Shown here piece by piece: positions 1-10,022 of a stretch of 45,354 nucleotides of DNA. The position numbers and the translations under genes were made by a program. This stretch comes from Altererythrobacter sp. (GTDB lineage Bacteria > Pseudomonadota > Alphaproteobacteria > Sphingomonadales > Sphingomonadaceae). Location of the stretch: assembly GCA_023260985.1 (NCBI GenBank), contig JALRKY010000023.1:1-45354 (forward strand), read 5' to 3'. Under the pieces are notes generated by a model, which saw only the letters and a list, made by a program, of their open reading frames with translations, was not told where the DNA came from and ran no database searches. The number at the start of each line of letters is the position of its first letter. Position 1 is the stretch's first letter.

Positions 1-1188
<1,188 letters not shown>

Positions 1189-1207
1189 TTTCCGGGCAGT
1201 TAGCCGT

Positions 1208-1302
1208 CCGCTCCCTCCGCCGATGCTAATCGGTTCAGGTTCAACGGGTCGGGCGGCGCTTACCCCGCCCCTCTCAGCCGCAAGCTGGCTCCCCGGGGAT
1301 GA
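1208..1302 (-). promoter_or_regulatory. TPP riboswitch (THI element) aptamer upstream of thiC
   Basis: Read on the minus strand, the leader has the invariant TPP-aptamer blocks in order: GGGGAGCC, then GGCTGAGAGGGG, then ACCCGTTGAACCTGAACCG, then ATTAGCATCGGCGGAGGGA. These are the pyrimidine-sensing (CTGAGA) and pyrophosphate-sensing (ACCTGA) parts of the THI box. It sits 50 bases upstream of the thiC start codon, the usual position for this class. The thiC promoter must lie upstream of about 1302, so it overlaps the region in front of the divergent P450 gene. I could not pick a convincing -35/-10 pair there. Confidence 0.95.
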
Positions 1303-1358
1303 CAAGGCCCTAGACCTGTGCAAGCATCCAGTAAAGACGAAGCGGGATAGAACACGCC

Positions 1359-2597
1359 ATGGCAAGCATCGCAGAGGCCAGGGAACGGCCGATTACTCCA
1401 ATCGATCTCAGCGCGAACGCGCTCTATATTGAGAGCCGCTGGCACGCGCCATTCGCCCAACTGCGCAAAACCATGCCGCTGAGCTATCTGCCCGACAGCC
1501 CGTTTGGCGCCTATTGGTCCGCCGTGACGCACGAGCTGATCCAGCAGGTCGAGCTCGACTGGGAGACCTGGTCGTCTTCGTGGGAGCGCGGCAACATCAC
1601 CATCGCCGATGACGTGAACGACCACGCCTTCCCCAATTTCATCGCGCAGGACCCGCCGATCCATACCGCGCAGCGCAGGGTGATTTCGCCGGCCTTCTCG
1701 CCCAGCCAGATGGCCAGGCGCGAAGAGCAGGTGCGCGCGCGCTGCGCCGAATTGCTCGACGGCCTGCCGCAGGGCGGGAAGCTCGACTGGGTCGAGCGCG
1801 TGTCGATCCCGATGACCATCGGCATGCTCTGCATCCTGTTCGACATGCCCTATCACGAATGGCGCGACATCAAGCGCTGGTCCGACTGGGCGAGCGGGGT
1901 TTCTGCCGACAATCTCAACGAAGAATATTTCGCCGAGTTCCTGGTCCAGATGGGCCAAATGCTCGAACGCTTCGACCGCGAGCTGGAGGCGCGCCGCGCA
2001 TTGCCACCCAGCGACGATTTGCTAAGCCGCATGGTCCATTCCGAAGCCATGGGCCACATGGAACCGATGGAGCGGATCGCCAATATCGCGCTGCTGATCG
2101 TGGGCGGGAATGACACCACGCGCAATTCGATGAGCGGACTAGTCGAGGCTCTGCATCTCTATCCCGACCAGCTCGACCTGCTGCACGCCAATGCCGATCT
2201 GATCCCCAATGCGGCCCAGGAAATCATCCGCTGGCAATCGCCGGTCACCCACATGCGGCGCACCGCCACGCGCGACACCGAGCTGGCGGGCCAGCAGATC
2301 CGCCAAGGCGAGAAAATCATCCTGTGGTACATCTCGGCCAATCGCGACGAGTGCGTGTTCCCCGATGCGGACCGTTTCGACGTCGCGCGCGAGAATGCGC
2401 GGCGGCACCTCGCCTTCGGCCACGGCATCCACCGGTGCGTGGGCGCGCGGCTGGCCGAAATCCAGATCGCCACGGTGATCGAAGAGATCATCGCCCGCAA
2501 CTGGCGCATCGTGCCGCAAGGCGAACCGAAACGGCTGGCGAGCCCGTTCCTGCATGGCTTCACCGAAATGCCGGTCCGCATCGAAACGCGGAGCTGA
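1359..2597 (+). CDS. Cytochrome P450, CYP153-like (alkane/fatty acid hydroxylase type)
   Basis: A soluble 412-residue class I P450. Visible motifs are the I-helix [12 protein letters not shown] (about 246-257), the K-helix ExxR in EIIRW (288-292) and the heme loop [10 protein letters not shown] with axial Cys360. [23 protein letters not shown] and WYISANRDE match what I recall of the CYP153 family, bacterial terminal hydroxylases of medium-chain alkanes and fatty acids. CYP153 proteins need a ferredoxin and a ferredoxin reductase; neither gene is nearby. The start lies 200 bases from the divergent thiC start, across its riboswitch. A GST-like gene follows after 6 bases and is probably cotranscribed. 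The family call is from memory; the substrate is unknown. Confidence 0.9.
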   Translation: MASIAEARERPITPIDLSANALYIESRWHAPFAQLRKTMPLSYLPDSPFGAYWSAVTHELIQQVELDWETWSSSWERGNITIADDVNDHAFPNFIAQDPPIHTAQRRVISPAFSPSQMARREEQVRARCAELLDGLPQGGKLDWVERVSIPMTIGMLCILFDMPYHEWRDIKRWSDWASGVSADNLNEEYFAEFLVQMGQMLERFDRELEARRALPPSDDLLSRMVHSEAMGHMEPMERIANIALLIVGGNDTTRNSMSGLVEALHLYPDQLDLLHANADLIPNAAQEIIRWQSPVTHMRRTATRDTELAGQQIRQGEKIILWYISANRDECVFPDADRFDVARENARRHLAFGHGIHRCVGARLAEIQIATVIEEIIARNWRIVPQGEPKRLASPFLHGFTEMPVRIETRS

Positions 2598-2603
2598 GCG
2601 GGC

Positions 2604-3281
2604 ATGTACACGCTCTACGGCGCGCTCGCTTCGCCCTATTCGATGAAGATGCGCGCGGTGCCGCGCTACCGCCGGATTCCGTTCGTGTGGAAGGACGGGG
2701 CCGCGGTTGCGGAAGCGCTGAAGAAGGTGCGCGCACCGGTGATCCCGGTGCTCGAGTTCCCCGAAGGGAGCCTTGCCAATGATTCGACCCCGCTGATCCA
2801 TTATTTAGAGGCGCGACATGGCAATCGCAGCATCGTCCCGCCCGATCTGGCGATCGCCTTCCTCGCCTGTCTGCTGGAAGATTTTGCCGACGAATGGCTG
2901 ACCAAGCCGATGTTCGGATATCGCTGGCTGGAGGAAGTCGACCAGGTCCAGATGAGCCGCTGGCTGGCCCATATCGACGATTTGTCAGGACATGAGGGAG
3001 AATGGTCGACCGAGCCGAGCGAGTGCGCGTTCAAACTCGCGCGGATCGCTGGAGAGGTCTACGCCCTCTTACTTGCTGCCGATGCCGTCGCCTTTGAGTC
3101 AGGCGCGGATCAGTTCACCTTCGAAGCAATGGGGCAAAGCTATTCTCAGGTGATTTTCAAGTACCAGGTCAGATGGCTTGCCAATCTGCGCGCGCGCTTT
3201 GCTTTGCTTGGCGAGAATGACCGGCAACGCGCGCCAGGGATGATCGGCACTGACTGGAGCGCGCTGCTCGGTGAAGGTTAG
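2604..3281 (+). CDS. Glutathione S-transferase-like protein
   Basis: 225 residues with a thioredoxin-like N-terminal half typical of GSTs: YTLYGALASPYSMKMRAV at the start, the cis-proline region APVIPVLEFPEG (about 45-56), and the glutathione-contact segment NDSTPLIHYLEAR (about 59-71). The rest is a helical C-terminal domain without recognisable specificity motifs. It starts 6 bases after the P450 stop codon and is probably translated from the same mRNA, which suggests a link to the P450 product or to an electrophile made from it. This role is inference. The stop codon interlocks with the stop of the convergent TetR gene (shared TTAG, 3278-3281). Confidence 0.75.
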   Translation: MYTLYGALASPYSMKMRAVPRYRRIPFVWKDGAAVAEALKKVRAPVIPVLEFPEGSLANDSTPLIHYLEARHGNRSIVPPDLAIAFLACLLEDFADEWLTKPMFGYRWLEEVDQVQMSRWLAHIDDLSGHEGEWSTEPSECAFKLARIAGEVYALLLAADAVAFESGADQFTFEAMGQSYSQVIFKYQVRWLANLRARFALLGENDRQRAPGMIGTDWSALLGEG

Positions 3282-3907
3282 GCCTCGCTCGCCGGAGACG
3301 AGCTAAGAGCTTGGAGCCCTTCGGCGACGAAACGCGCCACCGCAGGGGCCTGGTCTTCCAGCGTGCCGCCGATGCGGCCGTTGCGCCACTGGTTGCACAC
3401 CAGTTCGGCGGGGCCGAACATCAGCGACTGGATGGTGGCCGGAGGCAGAATCGGCAAGCGCCCTGCCGCAAGATGCGGAATGGCCCATTCCATCACCGGC
3501 CGCTCGATCTCGACCGCCAGGCCGGCCCATAATTGCGTGTTCTGCGCCAGCCATTTCGAATGCGAGAATTGCGTGATCAGCCGGAATTGCCGCTGCGGGT
3601 CGCGCGCCTGGAACAGGATGGCGGCGCGCGCGCCTTCACCTATCGCCTCGCATGGGTCGCCATCGTATCCCAGGATGCATTCGGCGACATAGCCCAGATA
3701 GGCGCACCGCTCGCTCACGAAGATTGCTTGGAGCACGCCATCCTTCGAACCGAAGTGATGGAAGATCGACCCGTTCGAAACACCCGAGCGTTCGACCAGA
3801 TCCTTCATCGCCATGTTCTGATGCCCGATCTCGATCACGAGCTCCGTCGCCGTGTCGAGCACGAGGTCGCGGGTCTTCTGGCTACGCTTCTGCACTATGG
3901 GCCGCAT
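3278..3907 (-). CDS. TetR/AcrR family transcriptional regulator
   Basis: 209 residues from the ATG at 3907. The N-terminal DNA-binding domain reads TRDLVLDTATELVIEIGHQN followed by the helix-turn-helix MKDLVERSGVSNGSIFHHFG (about 34-53), a classic TetR signature. The remainder is a helical ligand-binding domain of unknown specificity. The frame stays open upstream into the DUF885 gene, but the upstream residues are shadow coding, so the downstream ATG is chosen. It lies 7 bases behind the DUF885 gene on the same strand and may share its transcript. It is convergent with the P450-GST pair. It might control any neighbouring transcript; no operator was identified. Confidence 0.88.
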   Translation of the reverse strand: MRPIVQKRSQKTRDLVLDTATELVIEIGHQNMAMKDLVERSGVSNGSIFHHFGSKDGVLQAIFVSERCAYLGYVAECILGYDGDPCEAIGEGARAAILFQARDPQRQFRLITQFSHSKWLAQNTQLWAGLAVEIERPVMEWAIPHLAAGRLPILPPATIQSLMFGPAELVCNQWRNGRIGGTLEDQAPAVARFVAEGLQALSSSPASEA

Positions 3908-3914
3908 GCTGGAA

Positions 3915-5738
3915 TTACTTCTGGCTGGCGATCCAGCGGTCGATTTTCTCCTCAAGCACCGCCAGCGGCAGGCCGCCGGTGTTGAGCACCTGGGCGTGGA
4001 ATTCCTTGATGTCGAACTTCTTACCCAACTTCTTCTGCGCGCGCTGGCGCAGTTCCTGGATCTTGAGCGCGCCGATCTTGTAGGCCAGCGCCTGGCTGGG
4101 GATCGCAATATAACGTTCGACTTCGGACACCACTTCGGTGCGGGTCATGCCGCTGTTCGCCATCATGTAATCGATCGCCTGTTCGCGGCTCCAGCCTTTG
4201 GCGTGGATGCCGGTGTCGACGACAAGGCGCATCGCGCGCATCTGTTCGTCCTGCAGCGTGCCGTAGCGATTCCACGGGTCCTTGTAGAAGCCCATCTCGT
4301 AGCCAAGCGTCTCGGCATAGAGCGCCCAGCCTTCGATGAAGGAAGTGGTGCCGCCGAAGCGCATGAAAGCGGGAAGGTCGGCATTCTCCTGCGCCAGGCT
4401 GATCTGGAAGTGGTGGCCAGGCGCGCCTTCATGCAGGTAGAGCGTGACATTGCCGGTCGTCAGGCGGCTCGGCAAATCATAGGCGTTGAAATAGAACGTC
4501 CCGGGGCGCGAACCGTCCGGCGAACCCTGACGGTAGGAGCCGCCCGCGCTGAACTGTTCGATCGAAGGGTCGTAGGGCTCGATATTGAGCGACGACTTGG
4601 GCAGGAGCGAGAAATAGTCGCCGATCTTTGCGTCGACGTCCTTGCCGATGTCGTAATAGCTCTGCGTCAGCGCTTCGCGGCTCTTCGGCTTGAACTTCGG
4701 GTCAGTGCGCACGTAGTCGAAGAATTCGCCGAGCGTGCCCTTGCAGCCGAGTTCCTTCTTCAGTTTTTCAAGGTCGCCCTTGATCCGCGAAACCTCTGAG
4801 AGGCCGAGGTTGTGGATGTAGTCGGCGGTGAGCGGCAGCGTCGTCGTCTGCTCGATCAGCATGGCATAGAGTTTGTCGCCGCCCTTCATCTGGCTGAGGC
4901 CGACCTGCTCGTGCGCGACGGGCAGGTACTCGTCGCGCAGGAAGTCGCGCAGGCGTGCGTGGACCGCGTTGATCTCATTCGTCTTGGCTTCATAGGCCGC
5001 AGTCAGGCGCGCCTTGTCCTCAGCCAAGAAATCCTCGGGAAACATCCCTACGGGTCCCATGAACTGCGATTCCGCGACCGGGATGGCCAGCTGCGTATCG
5101 AGCTGGGCGATGACATTGCCAATGGTCAGCTTGGTCTCGACCACGCCCGACTTCATGCCTTCGCGGAAACGGGCGATCGCACGGTCGGTGACCGCGATGT
5201 AATCGTCATGCCGTGTGAGGTTATCTTCGTAATTCTCGATCGTCTTGAATGGAGCCACACTCTTGCCGCTGGCGAAATTGGGATAGAAGGTGTGGAAGCC
5301 GCTGAAGTGGTTGACCGGGCGCACTTCGGTGAGCGCGCGGATTTCGTCGCTGCTTGCACGGAGGTTCTGCTCCTGCGTATATTTGAACACGTCATAGGCG
5401 AGCTGGTCGGTCTCGCTCAGCTTGCGGCGATCTACCAGCGCCAGAAGCGCCAGATTGAGCTGAATGTCGGTGCGACCGGCAATGAATTGCGCATCGGTGA
5501 GGTAATCGCCCAAACGACCCGCATTCTTCGTGTCGCCGCGGAACAGGCGCCCGATCGGGTTGAGATCGAGGCTGCGCTCGTCGGATTCGGCGAACAGCTT
5601 GAACAGCTTGTCATGCTCGGCCTGCTGCGCGGAAGGCGCAGCGGCGGCAGCGGATGCGTCGTCATTCTGTTCGGCCAGCACAGGCGCGGCGGGAAGGGTG
5701 AGCGCAGTAGCAAGCAATGCGGTGCGAATAAGCTTCAT
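3915..5738 (-). CDS. DUF885 family protein, exported, metallopeptidase-like
   Basis: 607 residues with a clear Sec signal peptide (MKLIRTALLATALTLPAAPVLAEQ, cleaved near residue 22), so it is periplasmic or membrane-associated. DUF885 proteins resemble zinc peptidases. Here the motif LHEGAPGHHFQ, near residue 435, carries the HExxxGH-type residues expected to bind metal. C-terminal DUF885 hallmarks such as SFIEGWALYAETLG and MRAMRLVVDTGIHAKGW are present. A good ribosome site (CAGGAG) precedes the ATG. The substrate is unknown; DUF885 members are generally thought to act on peptides. The TetR gene follows after 7 bases. Confidence 0.9.
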   Translation of the reverse strand: MKLIRTALLATALTLPAAPVLAEQNDDASAAAAAPSAQQAEHDKLFKLFAESDERSLDLNPIGRLFRGDTKNAGRLGDYLTDAQFIAGRTDIQLNLALLALVDRRKLSETDQLAYDVFKYTQEQNLRASSDEIRALTEVRPVNHFSGFHTFYPNFASGKSVAPFKTIENYEDNLTRHDDYIAVTDRAIARFREGMKSGVVETKLTIGNVIAQLDTQLAIPVAESQFMGPVGMFPEDFLAEDKARLTAAYEAKTNEINAVHARLRDFLRDEYLPVAHEQVGLSQMKGGDKLYAMLIEQTTTLPLTADYIHNLGLSEVSRIKGDLEKLKKELGCKGTLGEFFDYVRTDPKFKPKSREALTQSYYDIGKDVDAKIGDYFSLLPKSSLNIEPYDPSIEQFSAGGSYRQGSPDGSRPGTFYFNAYDLPSRLTTGNVTLYLHEGAPGHHFQISLAQENADLPAFMRFGGTTSFIEGWALYAETLGYEMGFYKDPWNRYGTLQDEQMRAMRLVVDTGIHAKGWSREQAIDYMMANSGMTRTEVVSEVERYIAIPSQALAYKIGALKIQELRQRAQKKLGKKFDIKEFHAQVLNTGGLPLAVLEEKIDRWIASQK

Positions 5739-5979
5739 TCAGGAACTCCTGTCGGCTCTGGACATGTATTGCTGTTATAATACACACGGACGATAATGTT
5801 CGCCCGCTAATCCTCATGCGAAGCGCTGACTTGCTCCGCTCTGCCAAGCGACGCGCTGCATCGACGAATGGCATTGCCGCGCGACCCGGAAAAGGCCCGG
5901 CGATTTACAGGTCAATTGTGTCAGTTACCGCTCACGGCATAATCCATTATCACCGCCCGAAACGAAGAGGAGAGACCCG
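5739..5979. other. Divergent intergenic region, DUF885 gene / flavin oxidoreductase gene
   Basis: 241 bases between two divergent genes, so it should hold both promoters. The only conspicuous element is an AT-rich TTATAATAC at about 5775-5783, which contains a perfect TATAAT on the plus strand and a TATTAT on the minus strand. The minus-strand box would be at a sensible distance from the DUF885 start. No well-spaced -35 hexamer could be assigned for either direction. A purine-rich ribosome site (GAGGAGAG) lies just before the plus-strand gene at 5980. Confidence 0.4.
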
Positions 5980-7098
5980 ATGCCGTTCCGTATGACCGAG
6001 ATGGTGGGATGCGAATTTCCGCTGTTCGCCTTCTCACATTGCCGAGATGTGGTGGCCTCGGTGAGCCGCGCGGGCGGCTTCGGTGTGCTGGGCGCGGTCA
6101 GTTATACGCCCGAACAGCTCGAAGCCGAGCTGCGCTGGATCGACGACCATATCGACGGCAAGCCCTATGGCATCGACGTACTGATCCCCGAAGTGCAGGC
6201 GGTCGACATGAGCGTGACGGCGGACGAGATCGTGGCCGCGATCCCTGCACCCTATCGCGATTTCACGCGCAAAGTGCTGCGCGAAGCGGGGATTGGTGAG
6301 GATGCCGCAAAACTGGTCGGCGGGTCGCAGCGGCCCAACACTTCGCTGGGCCAGGAATTGCTCGAAGTGAGCTTCAACCACCCGGTGCGGCTGATCGCCA
6401 ATGCGCTGGGCACCGCCCCGCCCGCGATGATCGAAGCGGGCAAGAAATACGGCATCCCGGTCGCTGCACTGGTGGGCGCGAAGGAACATGCGATGAAGCA
6501 GATCGACGCCGGGGTCGACATCATCGTGGCGCAGGGCGGCGAAGGCGGCGGGCATTGCGGCGATGTCGCCTCGGTGGTGCTGATCCCCGAAGTGTTGCAG
6601 GCAATCGAGGAAGCGGGTGCGGATATTCCGGTGCTGGCCGCCGGCGGGATCATGAACGGCAAGCAGATGGCGGGCATGATGGCGATGGGCGCGGCGGGCG
6701 TGTGGTGCGGAAGCGTGTGGCTCGCCACGACCGAGGCCGAGACGCATGAAGTGTTCCGCGAAAAGATGGTGCAGGCGACCAGCCGCGATACGATTCGCAG
6801 CAAGCACCGCACCGGCAAATACAGCCGCCAGCTGCGCAGCGGGTGGCATGCGATGTGGGAGGAGGCGGAGCTGCCCGCGCTGCCCATGCCGCTGATGAGC
6901 ATGCTGAGCGAACCGGTGCTGCGCGCGATCGACAAGGCGGCGGTGAACGGCAACCCCAAGGCGCAGGAGCTGTGCTCATACTGGGTCGGCCAGGGCGTCG
7001 GGCTGGTGCGCGAAGTGACCTCCGCCGGGCAAGTGGTGCAGCAGTTCAAGGAAGATTTCGTCGCGGGGTATGAAAACCTCGCCGCTGCGATGGAATAG
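5980..7098 (+). CDS. Nitronate monooxygenase-type NAD(P)H/FMN oxidoreductase
   Basis: 372 residues of the 2-nitropropane dioxygenase/nitronate monooxygenase superfamily, an FMN TIM barrel. Visible signatures are the N-terminal AGGFGVLGAVSYTPEQL, the central AQGGEGGGHCGDVAS (about 183-197) and the phosphate-binding VLAAGGIMNGKQMAGMMAMG (about 216-235) followed by GVWCGSVWLAT. Family members oxidise nitronates or reduce quinones, so the substrate cannot be fixed from sequence. A strong ribosome site precedes the ATG. The gene stands alone: the neighbour upstream is divergent and the one downstream is convergent. Confidence 0.85.
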   Translation: MPFRMTEMVGCEFPLFAFSHCRDVVASVSRAGGFGVLGAVSYTPEQLEAELRWIDDHIDGKPYGIDVLIPEVQAVDMSVTADEIVAAIPAPYRDFTRKVLREAGIGEDAAKLVGGSQRPNTSLGQELLEVSFNHPVRLIANALGTAPPAMIEAGKKYGIPVAALVGAKEHAMKQIDAGVDIIVAQGGEGGGHCGDVASVVLIPEVLQAIEEAGADIPVLAAGGIMNGKQMAGMMAMGAAGVWCGSVWLATTEAETHEVFREKMVQATSRDTIRSKHRTGKYSRQLRSGWHAMWEEAELPALPMPLMSMLSEPVLRAIDKAAVNGNPKAQELCSYWVGQGVGLVREVTSAGQVVQQFKEDFVAGYENLAAAME

Positions 7099-7104
7099 CT
7101 CGCC

Positions 7105-8040
7105 TCAATCGAGACAGAAACGGTTGCCTTCGCGCGCCACGCCGAAGCCGCGTTCGGCGACTTCGCGGCTCTCCACGCTCGCCGAGTCGCGGATCGGATT
7201 GGTGTGGTTGTAATGGATGAAATGGACCTTCGCGCGCTGGTCGGCAGGTAGCTGCTGCAACTGGTCCATCGTCGCCTTGACGCGCGGATGTGGGATTTCC
7301 GACATATCTCGCCCCGGCAATTCATTATTGTCCCAGAAGGTCGCATCGATAAAGACATGGTCGTTTGCCATCACCAGCAGTTTCCAGTCGATCCCTTCGG
7401 TTTCCTTCCACCGCTCCCAGCTGTCGATATCGGGCAGGTAGAGGAAGCCGCGCCCGCCCATGACTGAGGCATAGAATCCGACCGTCTCCGAATATTCGTC
7501 GCGATGCGGCACCCGGATCGAGACCACGGCCAGATCGTCTGCCAGCAGCACTTCGCCGCTGTGATCGAGTGGCTCGATCCGGATATTGCCGAGCTGGACC
7601 AGTTGGCTCCACGGCCCGTTCGCCTTCAGGAACTGCTCCATGCGCGGCATGGCGTAGACGGGAACGCCCTGCGCGCCCGCCGCTTCGCGCCCAAGCCAGG
7701 CGAGGCCAAGATAATGCCCGATATGCGCATGGGTGAGGAAGATCCCGTCGATCCCCAATCCGGCCTTTGGCGGCTCGATCGCATCGAGCGCGGCCAGCTG
7801 CTCGGTGATCGCTGGAGTCGCATCGAAGAGGTAGCGCTCTCCCGATGCGCGGTCGATCAGCGCGAGCGAGCTTGGCAGCAGGCGCGGCTTGCCGTCATCG
7901 CCATTGCCGATCTGCGGGGCGCCGGCATCCTGCCCCGCGCCCAGCACCACCAGCTCGCGCTGGCACATCGGCGCCTGTCCATCCACGGCGGGCGCGGCGA
8001 GCGCCAGCCATGCCGTGCCGGTGCAAAGCGCGCGGATCAT
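7105..8040 (-). CDS. Metallo-beta-lactamase-fold hydrolase, exported, PqqB-like
   Basis: 311 residues from the ATG at 8040, which overlaps the stop of the upstream amidohydrolase as ATGA and implies coupled translation. A signal peptide ends near VDGQA. The body has the MBL fold: FLTHAHIGHYLGL gives HxHxxH, but the Asp usual in HxHxDH is Gly here. Later conserved elements are VPHRDEYSETVGF, FIDATFWD and FIHYNHTNP. Layout and length resemble PqqB-like proteins, yet no other PQQ gene is near. The coupling suggests it works with the amidohydrolase in the periplasm. The substrate is unknown. Confidence 0.8.
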   Translation of the reverse strand: MIRALCTGTAWLALAAPAVDGQAPMCQRELVVLGAGQDAGAPQIGNGDDGKPRLLPSSLALIDRASGERYLFDATPAITEQLAALDAIEPPKAGLGIDGIFLTHAHIGHYLGLAWLGREAAGAQGVPVYAMPRMEQFLKANGPWSQLVQLGNIRIEPLDHSGEVLLADDLAVVSIRVPHRDEYSETVGFYASVMGGRGFLYLPDIDSWERWKETEGIDWKLLVMANDHVFIDATFWDNNELPGRDMSEIPHPRVKATMDQLQQLPADQRAKVHFIHYNHTNPIRDSASVESREVAERGFGVAREGNRFCLD

Positions 8041-9308
8041 TCGATCACGCACCCGCGCACCATTACCCAGTCGACCTTTTCCAGCACGCTGACATCAGCC
8101 AGCGGATTGCCCTTCACCGCGATGATATCGGCAGAGAAACCGGGCGCGAGCTTGCCGATCTCCTTCTCCATGCCGAGCACTTCGGCTGCGAAGCTGGTGG
8201 CGCTGGCGAGCACTTCGCGGTCGTTCATCCCGCCCTTGCGCATCAGCGCCAGCTCCTCGGCATTGCGGCCATGGTCGTACACGCCGGCATCGGTGCCGAA
8301 GGCGATCTTCACGCCCCATTTGCGCGCGCGCTCAATGATGGTTTCGGCATAGGCGGCAACCGCACGCACCTTGTCCTCCACCACTGGCGTATAGATGCCT
8401 TTGCCAAGACGATTCTTGATCCCCTGAAACGCCATCAGCGTAGGCACCAGCACTGTGCCGTTCTCGCGCATGACCTTGGCGGTGGCTTCATCGATATAGG
8501 TGCCGTGCTCGAGCGTATCGACCCCCGCACGCGCCGCCGCTTCCATGCCGCGCGCGCCATGCGCATGCGCCATGACCTTTAGACCGAGCGAATGCGCAGT
8601 ATCGACTATGCTCTTCATCTCGGCACCGGTGAAATGCGCTTCGAGCCCGCGGCCTTGCTGGCTGAGCACCCCGCCGGTGGCGGTGATCTTGATAATGTCG
8701 CTGCCGTTCTGGCTCGCGAGCCGCACCTTCTCGGCGCATTCGACCGCGCCCGTGCAGGTATAGCCGCCATCGAGCAATTCATTCACTTCGGGGCGGAAGC
8801 CCGACACGTCGCCATGCCCGCCGATGATCGAGAGAGCCGGGCCGGCAGCGACGATCCGCGGCCCCGGGATCAGCCCTTCGGCGGTGCCGCGACGGAGCGA
8901 AAAGGCGGTTTCCTGCGCGCTGCCCGCCTCACGCACAGTGGTGAAGCCAGCTAGGGCGGTGCGCCGTGCGTTCTTGGCGCCGACGACTACGCCCCATTCA
9001 TTCGGGTCGACTGCCTGCTTCCAGAAGTCCCCGCCGGGATCGCCGGTGAGGTGGGTATGCAGATCGATAAGGCCCGGCAGCACAGTGTGATCGGGCAAGT
9101 GCACCATCGTCGCGCCTTCGGGGGTCGGCTGGAACCCGTCCACGATGCTCACGATCCTGCCGTCAGTTACGGTGATCGTGGCCGGCCCGCTTGGCTGGCC
9201 CGCTGCATCGGTAATCACCGAACCGGCATGGATGATCGTGGTGTCGGCCATGGCCGGGCTGGATATGAGGGCAGCAGTGGCCACCATCAGTCCCGAAAAT
9301 ACGCGCAT
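8037..9308 (-). CDS. Exported metal-dependent amidohydrolase (imidazolonepropionase/Xaa-Pro dipeptidase-like)
   Basis: 423 residues from the ATG at 9308, chosen because GGGAG lies just upstream and MRVFSGLMVATAALISSPAMA makes a good signal peptide; an ATG 48 bases upstream is less likely. The amidohydrolase core shows the first metal motif LPGLIDLHTHLTGDPG, then VMAHAHGARGMEAAARAGVD with HGTYID, and the final FGTDAGVYDHG with the catalytic Asp. This subgroup includes exported enzymes acting on prolyl dipeptides or other N-acyl amino acids. The gene overlaps the MBL gene by 4 bases and is divergent from the S9 peptidase remnant. Substrate unknown. Confidence 0.88.
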   Translation of the reverse strand: MRVFSGLMVATAALISSPAMADTTIIHAGSVITDAAGQPSGPATITVTDGRIVSIVDGFQPTPEGATMVHLPDHTVLPGLIDLHTHLTGDPGGDFWKQAVDPNEWGVVVGAKNARRTALAGFTTVREAGSAQETAFSLRRGTAEGLIPGPRIVAAGPALSIIGGHGDVSGFRPEVNELLDGGYTCTGAVECAEKVRLASQNGSDIIKITATGGVLSQQGRGLEAHFTGAEMKSIVDTAHSLGLKVMAHAHGARGMEAAARAGVDTLEHGTYIDEATAKVMRENGTVLVPTLMAFQGIKNRLGKGIYTPVVEDKVRAVAAYAETIIERARKWGVKIAFGTDAGVYDHGRNAEELALMRKGGMNDREVLASATSFAAEVLGMEKEIGKLAPGFSADIIAVKGNPLADVSVLEKVDWVMVRGCVIE

Positions 9309-9447
9309 TTTTTTCTCCCTTCGGGACCCGTGATGCGCTTTCTGCATTGTCGGCACAAGAGCCCGGCCTTTCCTCCTCGCGGTTTGATATTCGCCGGGCA
9401 GAGGCTATCAGGCGCGTAACAGTCAAACACGAGAAGAAAATATTCGC

Positions 9448-9606
9448 ATGAAACGCTTGGCATTTGCTGCTGCAACGCTTTTCACTTCTGTCTCGATCGC
9501 GGCCACTGCGGCCGCCCGCCCGATGACGCCAGAGGATGTCGCAAAGCTCGAGAGCGTCGGCACAATCGCCGTTTCGCCCGACGGTTCGCGCGAGGCCTTA
9601 AGCTGA
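9448..9606 (+). pseudogene. 5' remnant of an S9-family (prolyl oligopeptidase-type) peptidase gene
   Basis: An open frame of only 52 codons. It begins with a signal peptide (MKRLAFAAATLFTSVSIAAT) and continues ARPMTPEDVAKLESVGTIAV then SPDGSR, the usual N-terminus of sphingomonad S9 peptidases before the beta-propeller. Homology stops at about 9590-9600 and a TGA follows at 9604. Full-length relatives are over 600 residues, so more than 90 percent is missing. Downstream sequence is the opposite-strand remnant of another gene, so the 3' part was lost by deletion. The family call is from recalled sequence. Confidence 0.72.
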
Positions 9607-9907
9607 TACCCTTGAAAGAGCCGACGACCGCCGGAACCGCGAGCAGGCGGTAATCGTCCGATCCGGCATAGGTCGCGCCCTGCACGAAACCGCCGCCAAC
9701 CGCGATCCAGTCGCCGGACAAGACCTAGCCGTCATCGCGATCGTACCGGCCGCGATCGGGCGTGCCGGAATATTCCAGCGCAGCGGCGGATTCCTGCGCC
9801 GGCGCCTCGCCCGTCTCGCCTTCTTGCGCGGAAAGCGGGGTCACCATCATCGCGGCAAGAAATGGCAAAGGCAAAACGCAGGGCTTAATCGCTCGAACAT
9901 GCTCCAA
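9596..9907 (-). pseudogene. 5' remnant of a MipA/OmpV-like outer membrane protein gene, with an in-frame amber stop
   Basis: On the minus strand a signal-peptide-like stretch (CVLPLPFLAAMMVTPLSAQE) is followed by an acidic linker ending RGRYDRDDG and then TAG at 9725-9727. In the same frame it continues LSGDWIAVGGGFVQGATYAG and SDDYRLLAVPAVVG, which resembles the first strands of MipA/OmpV proteins. The match ends at about 9600, where the S9 peptidase remnant begins on the other strand. The start is unclear; a TTG at 9907 is the best in-frame candidate. It carries two lesions, the stop and the truncation. The family assignment is moderately sure. Confidence 0.65.
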
Positions 9908-10022
9908 GATCGTCCCGCCAACGCATCGCGGCTTGCACCGTTCCACTGCACGTCCGGCCGAACTAAGGCAATTGCCCCTTCTGCTTAGCTGCCCTAGTGC
10001 CACAGATGCAATGAACGGACGC

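Noticed and set aside
3908..4108. N-terminal extension of the TetR gene into the DUF885 gene
   Set aside because: The extra residues are Arg/Ser-rich shadow coding; the TetR domain begins right after the ATG at 3907.
9762..10022. Upstream extension of crtY
   Set aside because: The flavin-binding motif that starts CrtY proteins begins at about 10026; the upstream part lies over the MipA-like remnant and its leader.
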